A DNA stretch of 64,000 nucleotides from a virus. The position numbers and the translations under genes are program-made. Location of the stretch: positions 1-64,000 of IMG/VR virus record IMGVR_UViG_3300005098_000017; one strand, written 5' to 3'. Each line of letters starts with the position of its first letter. Within the stretch, counting starts at the first letter, position 1. The notes beneath the pieces were generated by a model. It saw only the letters and a list, made by a program, of their open reading frames with translations. It had not been told where the DNA came from and searched no databases. Of the stretch, positions 45,397 to 50,577 are shown one piece after another.

Positions 45397-45669
45397 TCAG
45401 ATCGATTCCTTTTTCTTCCCAAGCAGTGCACTCAGTTGGATGTATATGCTTATAAGAACGCTCGCGATTAACCCTATTATCATGCCGGTTACCCCGACGA
45501 ACAGGGTAACCCCAACAGCTACCAGAATGCAGCTGATAGCGAAGTCTCTTAAGTAGCGATTATCCTTGAGTCCCTTTATCAGCCCTCGTTTCTTTATCTG
45601 TTTCAGTCCTTTCGTCAGACTTATATACATCCATACTAAGCCCGCGGCTGCTATCAAATATAACAGCAT
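45397..45669 (-). CDS. Membrane protein
   Basis: 90 residues from MLLYLIAAAG (AAGGAGG upstream; GTCAAT box 28 nt upstream). Hydrophobic segments near residues 1-17 and 45-80, separated by a basic loop. Function unknown. Confidence 0.6.
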   Translation of the reverse strand: MLLYLIAAAGLVWMYISLTKGLKQIKKRGLIKGLKDNRYLRDFAISCILVAVGVTLFVGVTGMIIGLIASVLISIYIQLSALLGKKKESI

Positions 45670-45696
45670 GATCACACCTCCTTGCTTTTTTATTCG

Positions 45697-45709
45697 CCAT
45701 TTGATTGAC
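45697..45709 (-). promoter_or_regulatory. GTCAAT-N4-TGG box
   Basis: Exact copy (N4 is CAAA) 28 nt upstream of the 45669 start, followed by CGAATAAAAAA and AAGGAGG. Confidence 0.65.
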
Positions 45710-45724
45710 CGAGCGGTTATGATA

Positions 45725-45895
45725 TCATGGCCGCCAATGCTTCGGTGGCTTCCGGCGGCCCTTCTTTTTCTTTCTCTTGTCCTCAAACACCCTGCCCGGC
45801 TTAATGGGACCGATTACCTCCCTTGATAGGTATTTAATCATTTTCAGCACTTCGCTGCCGGGCTTCTTTCCTTTGCGGCGCTTCCTCTTGCTCAT
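45725..45895 (-). CDS. Small very basic protein
   Basis: 56 residues from MSKRKRRKGKK (AAAGGCGGTGG upstream). About half Lys/Arg with a DKRKKKKGRRKPPKHW end; likely binds nucleic acid. Confidence 0.55.
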   Translation of the reverse strand: MSKRKRRKGKKPGSEVLKMIKYLSREVIGPIKPGRVFEDKRKKKKGRRKPPKHWRP

Positions 45896-45979
45896 TACCC
45901 ACCGCCTTTGCGAAAAGGGGGGAGGGGGCCCCAAACATCAGGACCTCCTCCCATCTGCTCTGGCTACCCTCAGCTATTC

Positions 45980-46363
45980 TTAAAACGGCGCTTCCTCGTT
46001 ATCTTCCTCCTCAACTGGCTCAGGTGTGGATGCAGGCCTGCTCCGATGCCAGCTCGGACGCATGAACTCACCGATCGCTACTTTACATATCATTTGGAAC
46101 ACTGGAAGGGTGCAGATCTTGGTCTTGCCAAGCTTCACAACCTTACCATCGGATGTGAGGGTCTTGATGGTACCATCGTTTCTTTCATGCATAATTTTCC
46201 ACTCAGGTTTCGCTGCGCACATGGCAACCTCGGTACCATTTAGGCTGATAGAATTTCTGATAGCGTTATTGCTTGTTGAGCGGAGCATGATGAACAACCT
46301 GTTAGGACGTCTTTGAACACTAATACCACAATACGTCTTGTCAGTAATACGGAAGGTAAACAC
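45980..46363 (-). CDS. Second candidate ssDNA-binding protein with acidic Phe tail
   Basis: 127 residues from a GTG after AAAGGAGG. A beta-rich basic core is followed by a Pro-containing linker and an acidic terminus VEEEDNEEAPF, again like an SSB tip. Same tail logic as 22136-22681, but the cores are not obviously similar. A GTCAAT box lies 27 nt upstream of the start. Confidence 0.55.
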   Translation of the reverse strand: MFTFRITDKTYCGISVQRRPNRLFIMLRSTSNNAIRNSISLNGTEVAMCAAKPEWKIMHERNDGTIKTLTSDGKVVKLGKTKICTLPVFQMICKVAIGEFMRPSWHRSRPASTPEPVEEEDNEEAPF

Positions 46364-46389
46364 GCTACACCTCCTTTCTTTTTGGTTTT

Positions 46390-46402
46390 CCAGTTGATTG
46401 AC
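46390..46402 (-). promoter_or_regulatory. GTCAAT-N4-TGG box
   Basis: Exact copy (N4 is CAAC), 5 nt after the stop of 46408-46788 and 27 nt upstream of the 46363 start. Confidence 0.65.
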
Positions 46403-46407
46403 TATGC

Positions 46408-46788
46408 TTAATTTTGGTTTCCATCTCCCTCGTGTGGACAGTAATATATTTTTACATAGTCGTAGATTCTGCCAAGGCTGTCGCCATAGTCTTTTCTGAA
46501 GATCAGCATTCCGCCTCTGCCGAGCTTGAACCTGACTGTCCTCTTCTTACATTGCGCAAGCCCCGAACTCCAGGAGCGTTCGTGTTTCTCTACGATTTTA
46601 TAGTTTCCTGCTAGGATTCTGGAGTCGGCGCTGAAATTAGCGCCCATTCCGTCCAATTCCTCGACCTCGTGCTCCTCTTCTTTTCCGCATATTTCAATTA
46701 TTATCTCTACGTTCCCCTTTTCCCAGGATTCCCAAGGAAGATCTGGGTACCTTGTCTTGGCTTTTTCTATTACCTTTTTCCTTTCCAT
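46408..46788 (-). CDS. Hypothetical protein
   Basis: 126 residues after AAAGGAGG; GTCAAT box 28 nt upstream of the start. Mixed fold with GGMLIFRKDYGDSLGRIYDYVKI; no family recognised. Confidence 0.6.
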   Translation of the reverse strand: MERKKVIEKAKTRYPDLPWESWEKGNVEIIIEICGKEEEHEVEELDGMGANFSADSRILAGNYKIVEKHERSWSSGLAQCKKRTVRFKLGRGGMLIFRKDYGDSLGRIYDYVKIYYCPHEGDGNQN

Positions 46789-46815
46789 TTTACCTCCTTT
46801 CTTTGTTTTTTAATA

Positions 46816-46828
46816 CCATTAAATTGAC
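46816..46828 (-). promoter_or_regulatory. GTCAAT-N4-TGG box
   Basis: Exact copy (N4 is TTAA) overlapping the TAA stop of 46819-46989, followed by TATTAAAAAAC and AAAGGAGG; 28 nt upstream of the 46788 start. Confidence 0.65.
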
Positions 46829-46989
46829 TTTTTGAGGTAGAATGGTAGCGCTATTAGTCCAGCAATGAGGCCGCCGCATTGGGCAGCTGTTACATTGCCA
46901 GTTAAGATCGCAATGAGAAGTGATGTTGGGAATGCAACCGCGAAGCCGACGGCTGCTCCCCTTAATGAGGCTCTTAATACTCTCTTCAT
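46819..46989 (-). CDS. Small two-helix membrane protein
   Basis: 56 residues after AAGGAGGGG; ATG overlaps the upstream stop. Two hydrophobic Gly/Ala-rich helices with basic ends (MKRVLRASLRG; YLKKSI). Part of a run of tiny membrane proteins 45292-47537. Confidence 0.6.
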   Translation of the reverse strand: MKRVLRASLRGAAVGFAVAFPTSLLIAILTGNVTAAQCGGLIAGLIALPFYLKKSI

Positions 46990-47255
46990 TTCCCCTCCTT
47001 GTTGATAAACGAGCGCACTGTGGTTATCAATCTCTCCTTAGCCTCCTCGGCGCGCTCCTTAATCTCTTTCTGTCCTATCCTTTTCAATCTCAGGAATCGG
47101 AAGAATCCTATGACTCCAACCGCTGCTAACACGGCACCCACTGTGCCGCCTAACAACAACGCCAATATAGCGGTAACCCAGCATGCAAAGTCGGGCTCAT
47201 CGCTGATTATGTATGGTGCGAAGTAAGCAGGGATGGCCAATATGATCCTATGCAT
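46986..47255 (-). CDS. Small membrane protein
   Basis: 89 residues after AAGGAGG. Hydrophobic segments at about 3-17 and 24-52, then a charged helix (RIGQKEIKERAEEAKERL). Coupled to the next gene. Confidence 0.6.
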   Translation of the reverse strand: MHRIILAIPAYFAPYIISDEPDFACWVTAILALLLGGTVGAVLAAVGVIGFFRFLRLKRIGQKEIKERAEEAKERLITTVRSFINKEGK

Positions 47256-47349
47256 TTTTACCTCCTTCTGATGAGAACATCATAGCTATTATCGTGCCTA
47301 GACAAAAGCCTAGCAAAAAGCTAATATATCCTATATATTCCGGGATCAT
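47248..47349 (-). CDS. Tiny membrane protein
   Basis: 33 residues; GGAGGTAAGAGAACT precedes the ATG, which overlaps the upstream stop, and its 3' end overlaps the next start. Single hydrophobic helix with Gly/Cys. Confidence 0.5.
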   Translation of the reverse strand: MIPEYIGYISFLLGFCLGTIIAMMFSSEGGKNA

Positions 47350-47537
47350 AGTTCTCTTACCTCCGCTTTTATGTTTTCGAGTCCCTCCTTCTCAATCTTT
47401 TTTACCATGTTTCTGAGGCGGGTTATCATTACCCACCTCCGTATTTCATTGATGATTATGCCGATTCCGATGGCTATGAGGAACAACCCAGCAACTACCA
47501 TTGTGCTTTTTGCAGCTATATCCATTAGAACTACCAT
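47346..47537 (-). CDS. Small membrane protein
   Basis: 63 residues after AAAGGAGG. One hydrophobic segment (about 12-30) and a charged C-terminal helix. Coupled to the tiny downstream gene. Confidence 0.6.
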   Translation of the reverse strand: MVVLMDIAAKSTMVVAGLFLIAIGIGIIINEIRRWVMITRLRNMVKKIEKEGLENIKAEVREL

Positions 47538-47729
47538 TTATACCTCCTTTGACTCCAATAATGCTTTCTGAAGCGCGTCTATGATGAATTGCGCTTCGTG
47601 ATTCCATAACTTCTGGACGAAGATAGCACCGTCCCGATAGTTGATAAACGAGATCATGATCTTCCGAGGGTCATACTTGTCATTAACCGTTTGCACCGAT
47701 ATCTCGAGATCTTCTGATTTATACTCCAT
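47538..47729 (-). CDS. Hypothetical protein
   Basis: 63 residues after AAAAGGAGG; GTCAAT box 25 nt upstream. Beta start and a C-terminal helix (NHEAQFIIDALQKALLE). Followed by the tiny membrane-protein run. Confidence 0.6.
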   Translation of the reverse strand: MEYKSEDLEISVQTVNDKYDPRKIMISFINYRDGAIFVQKLWNHEAQFIIDALQKALLESKEV

Positions 47730-47753
47730 TATTATTACCTCCTTTTTTTTATT

Positions 47754-47766
47754 CCATCAGATTGAC
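47754..47766 (-). promoter_or_regulatory. GTCAAT-N4-TGG box
   Basis: Exact copy (N4 is CTGA), 25 nt upstream of the 47729 start, followed by AATAAAAAAAAGGAGG. Upstream (47770-47870) is a long inverted repeat CTCCTCCCCT/AGGGGAGGAG. Confidence 0.65.
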
Positions 47767-47883
47767 CCTCCTCCCCTCCTTGGTATGGCGGGGCTTATGG
47801 TGGGACAAGGGGAGAGAGCTTGGTGAGGGAGACCTTTTAAGGGATCAAGGTGGGAGAGGGGAGGAGAGCCGTGTTAATCCCTC

Positions 47884-48123
47884 TTACTTATAATGTATTT
47901 TGATTAGAGCCTGCTTTCCATACTTCCATCTAAGCCTCCGCTTCAGTTCACTAACGTCCGCAGCAAAAACCTCGTGGAGGCCGTCAGTTCTGGTAAACTT
48001 CCAGCATTTTATGTTACCAACCTGTGTCGGTTTCCCGTGTGGAACATAAGCATGTACTGTCTCCTTCGTCCTCACGGAGATTATATCTATGTTTTTTACT
48101 AACGGATAAAATTTCAACGACAT
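47884..48123 (-). CDS. Hypothetical protein
   Basis: 79 residues from MSLKFYPLVK (AAAGGAGG upstream). Basic, beta-rich (VHAYVPHGKPTQVG), ends LIKIHYK. Leader contains pseudoknot PK1. Confidence 0.6.
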   Translation of the reverse strand: MSLKFYPLVKNIDIISVRTKETVHAYVPHGKPTQVGNIKCWKFTRTDGLHEVFAADVSELKRRLRWKYGKQALIKIHYK

Positions 48124-48148
48124 AGAATACCTCCTTTTTTTTAATGTG

Positions 48149-48201
48149 AAGCCCGCCATTAAATCGAAGCGCGCAACCCGGCGGGCTTAGGTCGCGCGCT
48201 T
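48149..48201 (-). promoter_or_regulatory. H-type pseudoknot PK1
   Basis: On the - strand: S1 AAGCGCGC (pairs GCGCGCTT), S2 AAGCCCGCC (pairs GGCGGGCTT), interleaved as S1-S2-S1'-S2' with a 9-nt A/T-rich third loop. It ends 26 nt before the start at 48123. Confidence 0.65.
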
Positions 48202-48214
48202 ATTTTTTATTCCA

Positions 48215-48227
48215 CCATTTTATTGAC
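48215..48227 (-). promoter_or_regulatory. GTCAAT-N4-TGG box
   Basis: Exact copy (N4 is AAAA) at the RNase H stop, 92 nt upstream of the 48123 start with PK1 in between. Confidence 0.6.
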
Positions 48228-48886
48228 TATAGCCAGTCGACTTTAGCATATGGCTTGCCGTTTACATACCACCTCTTCTCGGACGTTATGAGCACGGTTT
48301 CATAGCGCTCAAGTGGGTAATCGTTACGCTCCCTCACCACGACAGCTTTAGGCTCAGGGATGATGGCATCGGTACCATGTGGAGGTGTGGGAGGGAAAAT
48401 TGAAACGAGCTGACGTGGAAGGATGACAAGAGAAAGGTGTTTGCCTTTCTGTTTGATGCGACTCCTGATGGTCTTCTCGAGACCCTTCTCGACGATTACG
48501 TAGCCATACGAATCCGCAGCCTCCTGGGCGAGTGTGTTCGCCATTTTATTCCCTGTTCTGGCTGTGTGTTTTACAATAACCTCCTTATGCTGGTTATCAG
48601 CGTAGTACCTAGCCAGCTCATATAATTCCATAAGCTCAGGCTTCTTAATATCATATTCTTGGTTAAACTGCTTCACCACTAACTGTGAGTCGCTGTGTAT
48701 TGTGGTATCACCCTGGATGTACTGGCTAATGTATGTCGCAAGAACTAGTGCTGCCCATTCAGCCTCGTTGTTTGTTGCCTCCCCAATGGGTATTGATAGT
48801 GATATACCAACCTCCGGAATATATATCCCAATCCCAGCGGGACCGGGATTGCCTTTTGATGAGCCATCAATGTAAATGTTAGTCAT
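48227..48886 (-). CDS. rnhA: Ribonuclease HI with C-terminal extension
   Basis: 219 residues after [23 protein letters not shown] (Asp7), [10 protein letters not shown] (Glu43) and [10 protein letters not shown] (Asp66) are the RNase HI catalytic positions. The fourth carboxylate, normally in NxxADxLA, reads NKMANTLA, so Asp is Asn117. That position is known to tolerate Asn in E. coli RNase HI, so activity may be retained. The last ~75 residues are an extra domain rich in Arg/Pro. Expected role: removing RNA from RNA-DNA hybrids during phage replication. Confidence 0.85.
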   Translation of the reverse strand: MTNIYIDGSSKGNPGPAGIGIYIPEVGISLSIPIGEATNNEAEWAALVLATYISQYIQGDTTIHSDSQLVVKQFNQEYDIKKPELMELYELARYYADNQHKEVIVKHTARTGNKMANTLAQEAADSYGYVIVEKGLEKTIRSRIKQKGKHLSLVILPRQLVSIFPPTPPHGTDAIIPEPKAVVVRERNDYPLERYETVLITSEKRWYVNGKPYAKVDWL

Positions 48887-48900
48887 AATACCTCCTTTAT

Positions 48901-49323
48901 TTATGGTTTAACTTTTCGTAAGCCGAGGCAACCTATCGGTCGTATGCTTCCACTGCTGGTCTTTTCATATACAGGATGAGCAATCGTGTATAACTTGTCT
49001 ACGTTAGGTAGGTTGAGAGCAACTGCTGCAGAAGCATATTGATTACTAACAATTATTATATCAGCATCATCAGGGATGGGATCAATATCCTGCACCCTCT
49101 GTGTTATAACTGGGATCATAACCTCATCGTTCACTGGACATTCGTAAAAGATGCTCGGAAGTAATTCAGTTTCATGATGGACGTTCAGAAGGGTTCCAGA
49201 GGGTGGAATTATGATAACTAGCTTGGTTTTTCCAGGTTCTATGAAGTATTTCCTGTGTTCACTTATGTAAACAGCATCCTCAAAAATACATATCTCGTGA
49301 GGAGTGCAGTTTAAGATTTTCAT
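48901..49323 (-). CDS. Conserved phage protein (MKILNxTPHE family)
   Basis: 140 residues after [48 protein letters not shown] and a terminal [11 protein letters not shown] follow an uncharacterised family widespread in phages and actinobacteria. Function unknown. Leader contains PK2. Confidence 0.7.
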   Translation of the reverse strand: MKILNCTPHEICIFEDAVYISEHRKYFIEPGKTKLVIIIPPSGTLLNVHHETELLPSIFYECPVNDEVMIPVITQRVQDIDPIPDDADIIIVSNQYASAAVALNLPNVDKLYTIAHPVYEKTSSGSIRPIGCLGLRKVKP

Positions 49324-49345
49324 TACATACCTCCTTTTATTAGGC

Positions 49346-49404
49346 GGGCCTCATTACACCCCATGCAGAGCAGCAGGGCGAGGCCCTTAACCCTGAAGCT
49401 CTGC
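49346..49404 (-). promoter_or_regulatory. H-type pseudoknot PK2
   Basis: S1 GCAGAGCTTCAGGG pairs CCCTGCTGCTCTGC (with an internal mismatch) and S2 GGGCCTC pairs GAGGCCC, interleaved. The third loop is 12 nt. It ends 23 nt before the 49323 start. Confidence 0.6.
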
Positions 49405-49419
49405 GAAGAAAGAGAGCTA

Positions 49420-49752
49420 TTAGGACAAGCGTTCTGCTTCCTGTCTAATCCGAACGGCATCCCTTACTACCTCTAACAGCGAAGGCGGTATAACCCTATT
49501 GTTCGAGGTTTTCCCAGTGCGCAAATCAACTGCGACAGCACAATCATGCTCGTAAAAGTATACTATATCCCCATCCGGGAAGAATGTTCCATTAGCAGTA
49601 GCAACATTATAAATCAGATCGTTGGTGTATTCGCCGGGATCGCGATATGGTGTATAATGATCCTGAGCGTCCGGTGTTTCACAACCGGTAGTGCTTCTCA
49701 CACATACATCACACCTGCCACTTCTACACAGACGGCACTTATCAAATAACAT
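49420..49752 (-). CDS. Hypothetical protein with N-terminal Cys cluster
   Basis: 110 residues after AAGGAGG. CRLCRSGRCDVC in the first 18 residues is a four-Cys motif; then a beta domain with FYEHDCAVAVDLRTGK. Function unknown. Leader contains PK3. Confidence 0.65.
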   Translation of the reverse strand: MLFDKCRLCRSGRCDVCVRSTTGCETPDAQDHYTPYRDPGEYTNDLIYNVATANGTFFPDGDIVYFYEHDCAVAVDLRTGKTSNNRVIPPSLLEVVRDAVRIRQEAERLS

Positions 49753-49778
49753 AATACCTCCTTATTTTAATGTTTTAT

Positions 49779-49832
49779 GCCCGCCATTAGAACCAAGCCA
49801 GGTGAGGCCGGCGGGCTTAGCCCTACCCGGCT
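49779..49832 (-). promoter_or_regulatory. H-type pseudoknot PK3
   Basis: S1 AGCCGGGT/ACCTGGCT-type arm (one A-C mismatch) and S2 GCCCGCC/GGCGGGC, interleaved; ends 27 nt before the 49752 start. Confidence 0.5.
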
Positions 49833-49842
49833 TTTTTAATTT

Positions 49843-49855
49843 CCAGCTGATTGAC
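49843..49855 (-). promoter_or_regulatory. GTCAAT-N4-TGG box
   Basis: Exact copy (N4 is CAGC) immediately at the stop of 49856-50221 and 91 nt upstream of the 49752 start, with PK3 in between. Confidence 0.6.
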
Positions 49856-50221
49856 CTATACAAGAGATGGTCCAACTGCATCCTGAACCTGAGGCTTTCC
49901 ATACTCAAGCTTCCACCCATTCTTCGGTCGTAAATTTCTCTTGAACCATTCGAACCATGCACGATCCATGACAACGATCTTCTTACTTCTTCTGAATGCA
50001 ACTGCAATCCACTTGCGGTTACCAGTCCTGTTAATCCTGAAGAACCATACGATATCATTAGCATGTAGTTTACCACTGCGTACTAGCCTGGCCCACTGGC
50101 TGCTCTTCTCAGGATTCTGAGCAGCCAATACAAATGTGTAACTATTTTTCCACCTCGCTATAGAGGTGGTGCCTCCCAGAATCTTGGGGAGGTTGATTTT
50201 TAGAAACTGAGTCAATGACAT
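49856..50221 (-). CDS. Paralogue of the 16490-16834 protein
   Basis: 121 residues from MSLTQFLKI. Shares WARLVRSG, DIVWFF, RKWIAVAF, VVMDRAWF, PKNGW and KP with the 16490 protein. Basic. Its ribosome site lies in a hairpin (ACCTCC/GGAGGT, about 50227-50244), so translation may be gated. Confidence 0.65.
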   Translation of the reverse strand: MSLTQFLKINLPKILGGTTSIARWKNSYTFVLAAQNPEKSSQWARLVRSGKLHANDIVWFFRINRTGNRKWIAVAFRRSKKIVVMDRAWFEWFKRNLRPKNGWKLEYGKPQVQDAVGPSLV

Positions 50222-50245
50222 AATACACCTCCTCTTTTGGAGGTT

Positions 50246-50303
50246 GCCTGCCACTTTTACCCACAGATAAGGCGAGGCCGGCAGGCTTTACCCCGCCTTA
50301 TCT
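50246..50303 (-). promoter_or_regulatory. H-type pseudoknot PK4
   Basis: S1 AGATAAGGCG/CGCCTTATCT (10 bp) and S2 GCCTGCC/GGCAGGC (7 bp), interleaved, third loop GTGGGTAAAAGT. Followed by the SD-sequestering hairpin of 49856-50221. Confidence 0.65.
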
Positions 50304-50310
50304 TATCACT

Positions 50311-50323
50311 CCAGCTCATTGAC
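50311..50323 (-). promoter_or_regulatory. GTCAAT-N4-TGG box
   Basis: Exact copy (N4 is GAGC), 90 nt upstream of the 50221 start with PK4 in between; 4 nt after the stop of ORF 50328-50504. Confidence 0.6.
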
Positions 50324-50327
50324 TCCA

Positions 50328-50504
50328 TCACGAGCCAACAAGCCGGCCAAACCCTCCGGCACTCTTGCGGCACCGCTCCTCGCAGGCCGCACACAGGGGA
50401 GGAGAGGCTTGGGGAGGCCTCTTAGACCCTCTATGAGGGAGCTCCAGCGCCACGTCAAGGCGGGCCTCCAGTGCTGGAGTAGCCCCCCGGTGCGGGGGCT
50501 TCAT
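50328..50504 (-). CDS. Possible 58-residue ORF overlapping RNA element E4
   Basis: AAAGGAGG lies 9 nt before the ATG, giving a 58-codon frame (MKPPHRGATP start, LCAACEERC near the end), and a GTCAAT box follows its stop like a real gene. But the frame is mostly element E4 and GC-rich fold-backs, and the other E copies are not open in the same frame. Coding is uncertain. Confidence 0.35.
   Translation of the reverse strand: MKPPHRGATPALEARLDVALELPHRGSKRPPQASPPLCAACEERCRKSAGGFGRLVGS
50413..50479 (-). ncRNA. HDV-topology RNA element E4
   Basis: On the - strand: P1 CTCCAGC, P2 GGAGGCC, P3 loop block CGCCTTGACGTGG, P1' GCTGGAG, CT, P4 CCCTC-ATA-GAGGG, TCTAAGA, P2' GGCCTCC. Preceded by an AGCCCCCG/CGGGGGGCT hairpin and GCTA. 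Lies between the polymerase-like gene and 49856-50221. Confidence 0.7.
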
Positions 50505-50577
50505 TTTTTTCACCTCCTTTCTAGCGGGATGAACTAGCCCGGCCATCTAGCCCATCCCGCGGTTTAAGGTTTAACCT

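Noticed and set aside
46801-46850. TTGACT on the + strand as a -35 element
   Set aside because: No -10 at suitable spacing in most copies; conservation of CCA-N4 and orientation to - strand genes fits a - strand box instead.
47770-47870. Sixth HDV-topology element
   Set aside because: It has an inverted repeat and ATCAAGGTGG but lacks the TCTAAGA and CCTTGACGTGG blocks.
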